Below, piece after piece: positions 10,946-22,197 of a stretch of DNA of 64,000 nucleotides. The DNA is from Scolanthus callimorphus (Eukaryota > Cnidaria > Anthozoa > Actiniaria > Edwardsiidae): assembly GCA_033964015.1 (NCBI GenBank), contig CM066916.1:28537404-28601403 (forward strand). Direction: 5' to 3'. The position numbers and the translations under genes are program-made. Below the pieces are notes generated by a model. The model ran no database searches. It saw only the letters and a list, made by a program, of their open reading frames with translations, and had not been told where the DNA came from. Each line of letters opens with the position of its first letter. Positions within the stretch are counted from its first letter, which is position 1.

Positions 10946-11898
10946 TCAGTTGTATGACCTACAGTCACAGCAGCTGCGCACGCGCTGTGTGTACGACTCC
11001 CAGACCTGTTCATATGCAACCACGCCCTCTACTTGTGACGGAATCCGCTTGTACTTTTCTGTTCTCCTCAACATGTCAATCATCATGTAACCTTGGAAAC
11101 ACCGACCCACTTCCAGATGACACATGGCGGTACCGCTGGCTGCCTTTCCATTCGCAGATTCACAGGTTACTTCGTTCAAATAGCGCGGGAAGCGACCGTA
11201 CGCCAGTGTGCTGAGTCTTTGGCAAACATCGCAAAGATTCTTGTAGCCCGGTGATCTGTCGTCTCCGCGCTTCAGACACCTTACTTTTTCACTCTCAACT
11301 ATCCCCTCGCTGTTTTCACTAACATATCGTTTTATCCGCCTCGTCCTTGTCGAATCATCCATTGTCGCACTCTGTCTCTCTTCGCCTCTCAAATCTCGAT
11401 CCTCCTTCCAACCGCGGCTTGTTTATCGCGCTTCTTTCTCTTCCCATGATACCATTCGCGGCTCTTCCTAAACGTCGGGTGTCCACTCCGACGTCGACGT
11501 CGAGTGTTCGGGCGCGGTCGTTTTGTCATTTTTGGAGTCGGTGTGGTCGGTGCTGGCGTCGACGGTAATAATAGATTCCCAAACTGTTTGGCCTCTGCTT
11601 CTGTGATGGCGACATAATGTCTGTTGTTGCCGCCAACTTCTTTCAACTCTCGAGTCAACTTATAATCAGACGGAACTATACACATTATCAGACCGTTAGG
11701 GCCTGGGACCGTCATGTTCTCCCATGTTTCGTAACAAGGATGTTGGTTTTCGTGATGTCCTCGTTTTTCACGAGCAACTTCGTCACCCTGTCGGCGCCCA
11801 GTCGGGATTTGGTTTTCTTTCTTTGGTGATTGCAACTCATCTGCTTTCGTTACAGTCGAAATTACTAGCAGTATAAACAACAGGGATTTCATCTGCAA
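10946..11898 (-). CDS. Secreted trunk/PTTH-like cystine-knot prohormone (frame break inside)
   Basis: Two overlapping frames form one gene. The first (11389-11898) begins with a signal peptide (MKSLLFILLVISTVTKA), then a spacer with two cysteines, an N-glycosylation site (ENMT) and a Thr/Pro stretch. It ends in a very basic region (RPRPNTRRRRR). The second (10946-11392) opens with a dibasic site (RTRRIKR) and then a cysteine-rich tail: CDVCQRL, FPRYLNEVTC, AMC, VGRCF, YMMIDMLRR, WESYTQRVRSCCDC. The spacing C-x2-C, FPR-x5-C, C, C, then VRxCCxC resembles insect PTTH and trunk; IL-17-type knots are the main alternative. One base appears to be missing between about 11389 and 11430. Total length would be about 317 residues. 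The family call is by hand comparison only. Confidence 0.6.
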
Positions 11899-13333
11899 AT
11901 ATACGATTTACATTTGGAAAGGAGGTTCGTTGAATCTATGCAATTGTATACGTGGACTATATCCATGATACTTTATGAGAAAAATATTATATCATTGCTT
12001 GACAGACAACTGGAAAGAGTTGTATTCCTTCTTCAATCAAAAGGAATCAATGAAGAAAAAGAGATCATAATGAGAGCAACAACAATAAGAGACAGTGGGG
12101 ACTATTCTAGGGTCTTGTATCCCTGTTTGCAGTATACTTTAGTAAGGCTTTAGTTACGAAAGAATGTAGAAGAGAATTGCCGACTCTTATGGCCAAAACA
12201 GCCGAACTTTTACACAAGTTGAAATGGCCTTTCAGATGAATGCAGCGTTCCAGGCAAATCCTGTTGCGCGAGTTGCGCTCCGCATCTTGGCGTGTGTCGG
12301 GTGGGATACGGATCATGTGGGATATTATTTGGATTTTCAAGTAGTATTTAAAAAAGCATCAGCGTTAGCTGAGTTAGTTTCATTATTCAGATTATTGGGT
12401 AGTACAACATACCTTGGTGACGAAACTGACGAAGGCAAAAAAAAGTCACAATTAAAAGTCAGTGAACAGAAATGAGTACGCGACTCGAGAGATTTGCTAG
12501 TGACTAAAGCTGTCTTGTTGTATGTCAAGAGTGTGTCACTAATGCCAGTTTGTATGTCAATAAAGTTGTCATAATTGGGGCAATGACATCGATGCGTTTC
12601 GTTTGTTTGTCAGGAGTGTGTTTAAACAGTGGTATTGAACAAATAACCCAGAAGCTGAGCAAAGTTATAGAGAGCCTCGATTTTTATGAGATTGATATAA
12701 GATCCGCTCTGTTCGTACCGACTCGTAATGGGATGTGGCGTTTCAGGAGGTTATATTTATTATGAAAGGTCCAAAAGAGAAATAATTGATGATGCGTATC
12801 TTTTGTATAAATAAGAACTTGTTTATTCGTTCTCAAATTTGCTCTCATTCTTTTCATTTGTGTTCCCTTTTACAATTCCCTGTTGGACATACGCAGGCTA
12901 GTCATAATGCTCCAAAGTCCTTTTTAGTCGAATAATTGTAATTAAAACTATATCAAAAAGAAAGTTAAAAACGCAAAAACAGGACCAAAGTTAATTAACA
13001 ACTATCCCCCGAAGGGGAGGTGAATAGCGGTGGATATATATATCCACCGCTAGGCACCGACCTTGAGGGGGATAGTTGTTTTGTATATACCAAATCAGTA
13101 GAATAAAATACGGTGATTAAAATGTTCAAACGCAATATCGCGCGCCAAACGAGGCGCCATTTTGAGAGTTTCCTCAAAACAGTAAATAGTGCTAGTTGAG
13201 GAACCAATCAGAGCGCGCGAAAATGACTATTGTACTAATAAAGATCAAAAAGTTTGTGTAGTTGGATTTTGTAGACTGTGCGGTATGCCTGTGGAAAAAG
13301 TAGCTCTTCGGATCTGCGCATGCTCCGTTTGGT
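11899..13333. other. Intergenic region, no gene seen
   Basis: Contains only short unconvincing ORFs, plus the palindrome at 12997-13080 described separately. It separates the divergently transcribed prohormone gene and RPS10, so it should contain both promoters. Confidence 0.5.
12997..13080. repeat. Compound palindrome
   Basis: Outer arms aacaactatccccc and gggggatagttgtt enclose a perfect inner palindrome, agcggtggatatatatatccaccgct. Two nested hairpins sit in 84 bp. It looks like a short fold-back MITE upstream of RPS10. Confidence 0.85.
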
Positions 13334-13365
13334 CTCTTTCGTGGTGGCCATCTTCCAAAGTGGAA
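13334..13365 (+). promoter_or_regulatory. RPS10: RPS10 TOP-like start and 5' UTR exon
   Basis: The pyrimidine tract tctctttcg followed by tggtggccatcttccaaag resembles a terminal oligopyrimidine start, as in animal ribosomal protein genes. It ends at a consensus donor, gtaagt, at 13366. An acceptor (tttatgtag) one base before the ATG at 13941 would splice it to the first coding exon. The exact start site is inferred. Confidence 0.5.
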
Positions 13366-13940
13366 GTAAGTCAGAAAGGATGCAAAATCCACCAAACATC
13401 TAAGCCATCATCAGTTTAAATGATGAAGTTAAAATGGATATCTGTAGAATATTTATTGATTAAACTTTTTAGTGTACTATTCTAGTTCAAATAGCTTCAA
13501 AATGGTTAGAAAAAATCACAATTGTTTTGAATACAGTCTGCAGATAAGCTTGTCGATGTCCCCTTGCCTCAATTTTGTATAATGCTACAGTCATTCCACA
13601 GAGCTAATTGCATCGATCGTTAGATTGACCTGCCTTTTATACAGCTAAGTGTCGGGAAATACGTAGCTGAATATCATATCGAATTCCGAGCGATTTATAA
13701 GCACATAGGAGCAAACGTTGGGAGAATGAAATTGAGACTTGGACCGGAGTCGGACAAACGTGTGCAACTTTCAGATTATTATTTCTTCTTTGTGTGGAAA
13801 ACTCAAAAAGCCATTAACAACTTTTAAAGAGAACACTCCATTTTCCTAAGGGAAACCCTTCTTTTCTCATCAAGGACCTCTGTTGATTCAGGCTGCTGTG
13901 TGATGGAAGATAACTGACTCGATACTTTCTTTTATGTAGA

Positions 13941-16900
13941 ATGCTTATTCCAAAGAAGAACCGCGTCGTGATCTACGAGTACCTCTTTAAAGAGGGTGTC
14001 TGCGTTGCTAAGAAGGATTTTAATGCTCCCAAGCATGAGGAAATTGAAAATGTGCCCAACTTACAAGTTATCAAAGCTATGCAGGTAAGTAATAATAGGC
14101 CTTATCACGGTTTCTGCTGCCATTTTGTTGGGTAGGCAAGAAGTACAAAAACCCACATAAACTCTGCAAATGCAAAGTGAAATCATTGCAAAAATATTGC
14201 ATATATCAGCAAAAAATTCCAATTCAAAGTGCCCAAACAATCAATCTACCAAATTTCAGCTTCCTACACTTTCTCTAAAGCGAGTGATTGTAGTTTTAGT
14301 TTCCCGCATCTACCTGTATTTTTGACAGGCATTTTACACATTGATGCACACAGATTTTACAGGCATCAGTCTGGAAAATTTAAAATGTAATTACTCAATC
14401 ATACAGTAGCTATAACCTCCAAATTTGCAGGTAAACTGTTCTAGTCACTATCTCAATGCTATGATCAATATTTGTGGATATGTTTGATATTTTTGCAATG
14501 ATTTCACATTGCATTTGCAGTGTTTATGCAGGGTTTTTCAGTGTCTGGTCAGCCTAAAACACAATATTATATTGTAGACTACAGACCAGGTATACAGTGG
14601 TTTCAATAAAAGGCAGCGACTGGCATTGAACTGCTGTCTACCTCAACCCAGCTGCCTACTTCCAAAACTTAGCCTGCTACTTCAAAACTTATTGAAACCC
14701 CTGGGTGTAAAATACAAAACAGGTACCAAAAAGACTTGTATACCTGTTATAATGAAGCTTCCAGAACTTGATTAGACTTTGTAAATATTTTTCAATGCAT
14801 GTTCATCAACATGTTTTATGTTTTATGCATGTTAACTGTTTTCAAAATCAGTGAAAATGTAACCTTGAGAATAGCTGAATCAGCTTGAACAGTATATTTA
14901 ACAGTATTCATGGAAGGCGAAGCGAATAGTGGCGAATGGTCCCCAAGACCAGATGTCGAGGGGACTATTCGCCACTATTCACGGAGCCTGAGGAGAACAA
15001 TTGTTTTGGAAAACTTATATTAAACCCTGCCTTGCATTTTAATTGTAGTCTACAAATATAACCATTCAGCTGGGCTACAGTCTGTATTATGTGTAGTCTT
15101 CATTTTCACTGATATTTCAATATTAAGATTTTTTTACGAATTTCATAGTTTTTTTAAATGAATGTAAAGCGCATTTGGACATTAGGAAAATGCGCTATAT
15201 AAATACTTATTATTATTATTATTATTGTCTGTGATTCAGAGTGACTGGTTTGGTTTCGTGCTTGGAGATTGTCCATAGAAAATTGAAAATCTTAGCCTAG
15301 CTTACCTGGTGTTTTTATTTCAGTCCCTTAAATCCCGTGGTTATGTGACAGAACAGTTTTCCTGGAAACACTTCTACTGGTACCTCACAAATGAAGGTAT
15401 TTAAAGGGGCTCTCACATGCTTGCTGGCCATTTCTCTGACAAGAAAATAGCTCGAATCACAATCCAATTACATCATCTTGATAACAGGTCAAAACAACCT
15501 AGAGTTGCTTTTGTCTAACACATGAAAGGTTTTTTTTAGGTTTATTTGATTACTATGGGCAAATCTACATTTGTTTTCATGGTTACAATTTGAGTTCTTT
15601 TATGTCCAGGGTGGCAAATATTAAGCGAACACTCCTTTAGTAAGTTTGTGCTGCAGTCATATATTGGCCCAGTTATACGGTAGTTAGTCTGTGTGAATCA
15701 ATGGTCCTTGCAGATGCTGTTATTTTCAGTATGATTTTTACAGTGATTGGAGATGTCACATCGTGCCATGTGAACAGTCACTATATTGGCACTGATATTT
15801 GTCCATTTGTTGTAATCCAAAAGAATCTCAATGAAAAACTGAAAACATGACATTGCAAGTAGAATTGCCATATGATCAAAAGGTATCCATGAATCCAGTC
15901 TTTATAAAGACTGCATTGTTTAAATGTTCTACTTTTTTTCAGTCAAATTGTTTGAAGAAAATGATGATATTTGCAACAAGCAAATTTTTTTTGGCAATGT
16001 TCATTGGGAAAAAACCTGGAATTCATTGGCGCTGCTGCCATGTTGGGCGCGTGGATTAATTCCCTGGAGTGAGTGACAGAGCAAGGGGGGGAGGGAGAGC
16101 AAGAAAGAACATTCTTTTCTCTCTCTCTGCTCCCCCATTGTCAGTTGATCCAGGCCATTTCCTCTGCATGTTCAAGATGCAGGAGACTACAAACTCTGGG
16201 TTTTTCATGATAAACAATGCCAAAAATGACATTTATTTTCTAAATGTGCTAATGTGCTGAAACCTTCAGATGTGTTCCTAGTACACTGATGTTTTTTTTA
16301 AAATAATCTGTGGTGCTATATTGAACCTGTGGAACCACCCCTTTGGTATTTGCCCAGAACAATATGTTCTACTCTGTGTATCCTGTTTGCAGCTGGTACT
16401 GAAATTTTCGTAGTTAACAAATGTCCTCTGATTTTCCGTGGTACGTCCTCTTATATACACGGAATGACGTAATAAAGTGGTCAAAATCTTGTGGACTCAC
16501 AAGGTACAGCCGAGTGGGTCGGCAGTAATTTTGACCACTTTATTATGTCATTCCATGGTATAAAGAGGACAAATAATACAAAACAGTGCGCACAGCCAAA
16601 CAGTGTTTTCGTTGGTTCCTTTTAGCGCACATGCTGATGATGCCATGTTCCGTGGTATATACTTTTATGTACCCACGGCTGAGAGCCAATCAGAATTTGA
16701 GAAAGGCATGCGTTGTGTTATAATAACGGCTGCACACAGCAGGCTATACCATATCTAGACTTGGACTGACTCTGTACACCTTGTTGGTTATTGTTATGAT
16801 TTATCAAGGTATCACATACCTGAGGGACTTCCTTCATCTTCCCACCGAGATTGTTCCTGCCACCCTCCGCGGCAGGTCACAAGAACTGAGACTGCCCGAC

Positions 16901-17497
16901 CAAGACCCAAGGGTAAGAATAAACTACCCTGTGTAAGTCCAGCTGTAGGGAGGAGGGATCAATAGTGAAAGGAAATTTCAGAAAATATATGTACCTCCAC
17001 CATGGCCGTCACTAGTTTTTGACCCCCCATGCATCCAGAATTTCCAAAAGGACTTACACAGTTTGGCTGCAAATGCACACAACTCACAATAGGCAGTTAA
17101 CAAAAAGTTCTAGCTTTTGGCGAATTTCACTAGGCGTTCTGCTAGTGAGCTCGGCCCAGTGCTCACGCATCCTCACGGTTCATCTCCGAGCACAGGAACC
17201 CCACCCAAAATGCCAGGGACTAGGTTGGTTGATGCCTATTCAGCGGCAGAGTAGAGAATTCGAACTGGACTGTTTGAGCCTTCTCCTGATGATGCCACCA
17301 ATGTTTTATGTGTGTTGTTTATTGTTCAGGTATGGATGCTCCTCGTGGCCCTGGTGAGGCTGATCGTGAGGCATACAGGAGGGGACCCCCTGCCGGGGCG
17401 ACGCCAAGGGAGGTGCTGCTCTGAGTTCAAGCCCGAATTCCGTGGTGGCTTTGGCCGTGGGCGCGGAGGTGGAGGTTTTGGGGCTCCACCTCAGTAG
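13941..17497 (+). CDS. RPS10: 40S ribosomal protein S10 (eS10), four coding exons
   Basis: Small-subunit ribosomal protein. Exons: 13941-14084 ([20 protein letters not shown]), 15324-15396 (SLKSRGYV...[10 protein letters not shown]), 16809-16912 ([18 protein letters not shown]) and 17330-17497 ([10 protein letters not shown], then [19 protein letters not shown], stop). All borders are GT-AG. Conserved residues and length (about 160) match the family. The reading is broken three times: a short G run at 16911-16913, a G run at 17395-17398, and near 17419-17424. Each fits one missing base; together they make three, so the overall phase is restored at the C-terminus. Introns and intact splice sites argue against a processed pseudogene. 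Confidence 0.95.
14910..14993. repeat. Short inverted repeat in RPS10 intron 1
   Basis: gaatagtggcgaatggtcccc faces ggggactattcgccactattc across a loop of about 20 bp. Confidence 0.75.
15405..15636 (+). mobile_element. TTAA-flanked MITE, family A copy 2, at an RPS10 splice donor
   Basis: Begins 8 bp after the exon 2 donor (GT at 15397). Left flank is TTAA (15401-15404), right flank TTAG. Start aggggctctcac and end cactcct match the family ends. The interior matches the copies at 3707-3943 and 60223-60469. Confidence 0.8.
16445..16570. repeat. Inverted repeat in RPS10 intron 2
   Basis: gtcctcttatatacacggaa and aatgacgtaataaagtggtc are mirrored by gaccactttattatgtcatt and a tataaagaggac end. 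Arms are about 45 bp with a loop of about 35 bp. Confidence 0.8.
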
Positions 17498-17515
17498 ATC
17501 TAATGTGAATAAGCT

Positions 17516-17521
17516 AATAAA
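17516..17521 (+). terminator. RPS10: RPS10 polyadenylation signal AATAAA
   Basis: AATAAA lies 19 nt after the RPS10 stop codon, consistent with the very short 3' UTRs of ribosomal protein genes. Confidence 0.75.
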
Positions 17522-18167
17522 AATGCACACCTGATGAATGTCTCTTTTGTTACTGGTTTTGAAAGAAATGTATTTTCACTGTATACAGTGAAAACCTGTG
17601 TAGTGCGCAACATTGTAGCCGGACACATGTTTCCTTCATGTTTCCCGGTTTAGCCACGCGAGAAACATTGTTGCGTGTGACAAATTTTGTAGATAGCCGG
17701 GACACAAAGAAATGTTTCTTCACCAGACAAGAAGCATTTCATGTGTCTGAGACGCGTACCCAGTCGATGTGTAGAAAAGTCGAGGAACGCGATGGATTAT
17801 GGGAAGGATTAGCGGAGCGCAGGGGTTGTGGGAAAATTCGCAAGGCGCGCAGTGGTCCCACCATGCATTGCGCGCCACGCTAATCCTTCCCGTAATCCCC
17901 TGCGCTCCTATTAGCAGCGAATCAGTAATTTCACCAGAAGCCTGTTCCTCTAGGACGCAAAAGGACAGCGAGGACATGCACGACGCAAGCATAAGCGCAA
18001 GGCGACGCAAGAATAACACGACTTGCGTTCTTGTGCTTGCGTCGCAATTAGGACGCTCAAAACGCAAGCACAAGACTTCCCGCCAATCAGCGTCCCGCCC
18101 GGCACCATGTCCCTCGTTCAAAGCAACAAAACACTCGCCTTCGTCTACCATTTTGACTTGGGCTACC

Positions 18168-18291
18168 AGGGGCCGGTTCCTAAAGGTTATATAAAGTTAT
18201 CCATGGAAAAAAGTTATCTGTTGTATAGGATTTGTTCAGGATTTATCGTTGGATAAGCGTTTATCTACAGATAACTCTTAACTGACCTAGA
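18168..18291. mobile_element. Short MITE, family H copy 1
   Basis: Shares aagttatctgttgtatagga and the flanking tatccatgga/ttatctac words with 55530-55669. The better copy has gggcccagttcct and aggaactggcccc ends. Confidence 0.65.
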
Positions 18292-18506
18292 CGTTTGGCG
18301 TGGTGGAATGGAAACGAAAATTGCATTCGCGCATGCGTGTAATCTTGAGCCTGGTTCGAACTAGGACGCAAGCATAAGCATAAGGCTCGAACCCAGTTCT
18401 CCCCGGCTCGCAGGGGAGGCTCTGGTGACAGCCACTGACGCATGCAGAATTGTCGCGCTTGTAACATCCCCCCGTGCAATGCAATATTTTTTGCGTTGCG
18501 AGTTCA

Positions 18507-18672
18507 GGGCCGTAGCTACAAGGGTCAGGGGGGCAGTTGCCTCCCCAGCGAAGTAAAATTTTTAGTGTCAACATCTGGGGAAAACCTGCTTGCCCCCCCC
18601 CCCCCCCCCCTCCCAGCAAAAACAAAGAATGACCAAGGCCTGCCCCCCAATCATAAATTTCTAGCTACGGCC
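18507..18672. mobile_element. Short MITE, family E copy 1
   Basis: Ends gggccgtagcta and tagctacggcc. The interior has cagttgcc, cagcgaagtaa, agtgtcaaca and cctgcttgcccc plus a long C run. It is collinear with 26862-27048. Confidence 0.75.
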
Positions 18673-18711
18673 TTGGAGTTGCAGAAAATGTGTATACGTT
18701 TCCGTGTAGCT

Positions 18712-19110
18712 TCCCCCCCCCCCCCCCCCCGGGGGGGGGGGGGGGGGGGCTCCCTTTTTTGGGGGGGCGGGGGTGCTCGTCTTACCTTTTAGGGTTTAAA
18801 TCAGGCCTCTGGTACCTTTAGGGGTAAAATTTGAAACGTGTATTTTTTTTTCAGAGGTCCGTTCTAGCAAATCAAGCAAATCGCACTTGTTGGTAGCCTG
18901 AATTTCAGACGTATTTTCCCTCGTAAAAAAATACGCGAGAAAATTACGAGGGAAAAATCAACTAAGCGACGCCATGTTTGGTACCTTTAGGGGTCAAAAT
19001 CAAATAAGCGACGCCAGGTTTGGTACCTTTTAGGGGTGAAAACGAAAGTTCCCGACGAGCACCCCCGCCCCAAAATATGGGAGTCCCCCCCCCCCCCCCC
19101 CCCCCCCCGT
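18712..19110. repeat. Fold-back element with C-run/G-run palindrome
   Basis: A run of about 20 C followed directly by about 20 G (18712-18750). Then comes gggcgggggtgctcgtc, mirrored at 19048-19068 by gacgagcacccccgcccc, and a terminal C run to 19110. The interior has repeated tttggtacctttaggggt words. Confidence 0.65.
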
Positions 19111-20087
19111 GGGTATCTTCATTACAAGACACAGAGTTCTATTCTGTAATACTTTATTTGAACCATTCCTTGAAGATACCAGTCCGTCACACAATTTACC
19201 AGTAAAACGTATTCTATTCTTCCCAAATGAGAGAATCCAGAGGATTTTACTATCACACTAAGTATTGTTTACAAACGGACAACCTAGCAAGTTAATCGTT
19301 GCAGCGGGCGCGCTTTTCATTTGAAAACAAATTCTGGTTCGAGTTTCCGAGAATAGACCAAATCGACAACTGTGTTTACATGTTGTTGCCACCCAATCTT
19401 ACATTTTTGGCGCTTCTTTCCATTCGACGTCTAACAGGAAATTCCGAGGTTATTTGTGAAATGGAAAGCACCCCTGGCAATCTGAGTAGTCCTTTTAGTG
19501 CTTTTTTAATCTTATTTGTAATCCTGTGGTGATATAGATGTGACGTCACTCGAGCTCGACCCAGCCCTCGCATTTCCACTCGGGTCATGCCCTAACAGGG
19601 AACCCACTCAGAACACCAAGCATTTGTTTGCTGAGCCTGATGATAATATCTGTTGCTTACTAACGATCATTACGAAGAGTAAGAATCTTCATATTAAGGT
19701 ATGGGGAAAAGATTCAAGGGCCCTTTGCTAAAATAGTTGACTTCGTCTGCTAGGCATGTCTAATATATCATTTTATTATATAAACACCAATGAAATACCG
19801 GGTGATCTCCCGCGCGAAAACTTGATATCTTCACACGCGAAAATATCACACTTGCCTTGCTCAATGCTCGATTTTTAGGCTTAACTGAAATAATTTTTAT
19901 ATGATGTTTTATAATAAACAGAACATTACATGACCGCTTGGAGATACGAATATTATCTTCTCGTTTTAAATTTTTAAGTTAAAATTTATCAACACTCGAA
20001 GATAAGCTCACTCGTGCGATAAATTTTCGACACTCGAAGATAAAATTCGTATCTCCGCGCGGCCATGTAATATCCTCTATTTATAGC

Positions 20088-20692
20088 TTGAAAAGTAAAA
20101 CACAGATATGATATTTTCCTTGATCAATAATTATTTGTCAAAAACTGTTTTTCTCATTTGAACCACCTGGTTTTTATCATCATGAATGACTATAAGGTGG
20201 ATCCAAGTGTGCCAGCAATGTTTAAATGTTTTCTTTGTTCAAACTTTACTGATTTTTCTTCGGTCCGAACTTTTTCGGTTAATATCTAACTTCAAGAAGC
20301 AATAAACGAACATACAAAAATCGCTGGCACAATTTGGAGACCACCTTAGACCCCGTCCACACTACACCGTTTCAAATACCTTTTGCTCCGTTTTCAAAGA
20401 GATTTGCGTCCACACTTATCGTTTTCGTATTGTTTTCGCTGTTTTCCGTTATCGTTTTCGGCGTTGTAGTGTGGACGATAGCCGTATCCGGAGCAAAAAG
20501 TATCCGTTTTCGTTTGAAAACGGAGTAGTGTGGACAGGGTCTTAGTATGATTCATTTTGATACAAACTGGGTGTTTCTATTGCATTGGAGGTCAGCAAGA
20601 AAATCAGTTCTTGACAAAAAAAAATGATTTTATTAGTATGTATTAATAGTCAAGGAAAATATCATATCTGTGTTTTACTTTTCAAAAGCTTT
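20088..20692. mobile_element. Inverted-repeat element with a second element nested inside
   Basis: gcttgaaaagtaaaacacag and atatgatattttccttga (20088-20130) are mirrored at 20650-20692. Inside, 20347-20543 has its own ends (gaccccgtccacactac and gtagtgtggacagggtc). Nearby, 19922-20070 is another inverted repeat built on ggagatacgaa and gaagataa. Confidence 0.7.
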
Positions 20693-21565
20693 AAAATGTT
20701 TATCATACATGATTGTACCTAGCTACCACTACACAATTTTGCAATGGACCCCTTGAATCTTTCTCCATACATCAGCGTCAAAAGTGCCTATTTTTAGAAA
20801 CCACTTCCTCCCATAAAACTGGAAAAATAAGCACGTCCAAGCCATACAAGTGAAATTCAACAACAGCTAGTAGTTCTACTTTAAGCCTTTGGGGGACGGG
20901 AACTAAAAGAACAAACGCACAGAAAACAATAACAAAAGCTGAAATAACTAGAGAAGAGTTTCCCGTCTGAGACGAGTTTCTCGCTTGAATATGGTTCCCT
21001 GTCTTCTGTGATCACGCGAAAAAAACTTTTTTGGAGGAAAAAGTTTAGACAGATAACAAGCAAGTGTTTCCGAGTAGAATTGACATAAAGCAGGAACTTT
21101 TTCTGTCAGACGAGTTTTCCGTCTCTAGTGTGAATACGGCTAATATGTTACTAAAAATAGATACTTTTCTGACACAGATGGGAACAACACGAATACAATA
21201 TTCTTATTCTTAGTAATGGACTCTTCTCTGCATCTATTTACTCAGCACTGTTAACTAAATACGACAAAGCATTCGCTACCAAAATTCAAAACACGAAATT
21301 TGCAAAACGATATAAAACTGACATGGTTGTACCAGAAGTGAAAAGCTTTGATAAGGAATTTGTAACACTACCTACTTGGTAGGCATAAATATATAATATT
21401 ACTAATATTTTCCTATTGAGATTTCTAGATCTTTCATGCCATTTCTCTTTTTTTTAATAGCCTAATTCGCATTGAAATAATTAACGGCGAATGGGTTTCA
21501 AGATCTACATTGAATTTGAAATTCAAGGGGGTTCAATTTCCCCCCTCTGGAAGAATTATCGTCAT

Positions 21566-22050
21566 GGTTTCACAGGAGCGTGGAATAGCGTATAAATGGT
21601 CACTTTGTGAAAAACATATCCAGCATTACAGCTAAAATTTTTGCATCGCGAACCACGTTTTCAATGTTTCAAACATCGATTTGTTTTTGGCTGTGCTGTT
21701 CCGCCAGTCAAATCTTATTAGCCAATCAGATTCTTGCCCTGTTTCGCCTAGTGCAGTCGCCTGGCTTTCCGTTGCGACGTTGTCTGATTTTAGTTCAGAG
21801 GGAAGCCAGTTGACTGCACTAGGCGAAACAGGGCAAGAGTTTCATTGCTCAGATAGTTTGATTAGCGGAACAGCAAAGTCAAAAGTCCAAAAATAATTTG
21901 ATGTTTTTGAAATCGTTGATCGCGATGCAACGGTTTTAGCTGTAATTGCTCCTTGTTTACCTGGTGAGAAATCAGATAAACAAGTAGCAATTATTGCTGT
22001 TTTTAAAAAAGCGAACATTTTATATGGTATTTCAACGCTCCTGGGAAACC
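21566..22050. repeat. Fold-back element just beyond the APAF1 stop
   Basis: The centre is near-perfect: ttgccctgtttcgcctagtg faces cactaggcgaaacagggcaa. Imperfect pairing continues outwards to ggtttcacaggagcg and cgctcctgggaaacc. Length is about 485 bp. Confidence 0.8.
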
Positions 22051-22197
22051 TGTGGTCAGCTCGATGATACAGCGGGAGCGTGGCTAAATGTCCCCCAGTC
22101 TTTTGTCTGTGCTTTTAGAGGCTGGAAAAAGCAGCGTGGATCAGTCACTTTGTGCATAATATGAACCGCTAATGCTTCAGCTCTTATTGGAAGCTTC

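Larger units (their letters stand above)
17522..22197. repeat. Convergent intergenic region filled with inverted-repeat elements
   Basis: No gene is recognised between the ends of RPS10 and APAF1. It holds inverted repeats at 17791-17899 (gattatgggaaggattagc and its complement), a diffuse family H copy at 18168-18291, a family E copy at 18507-18672, and elements at 18731-19110, 19922-20070, 20088-20692 and 21566-22050. Confidence 0.7.

Noticed and set aside
13941..17497. RPS10 as a processed pseudogene because of the frame breaks
   Set aside because: Introns, TOP-like 5' exon, consensus splice sites and a poly(A) signal are all present, and the three breaks sum to three missing bases.
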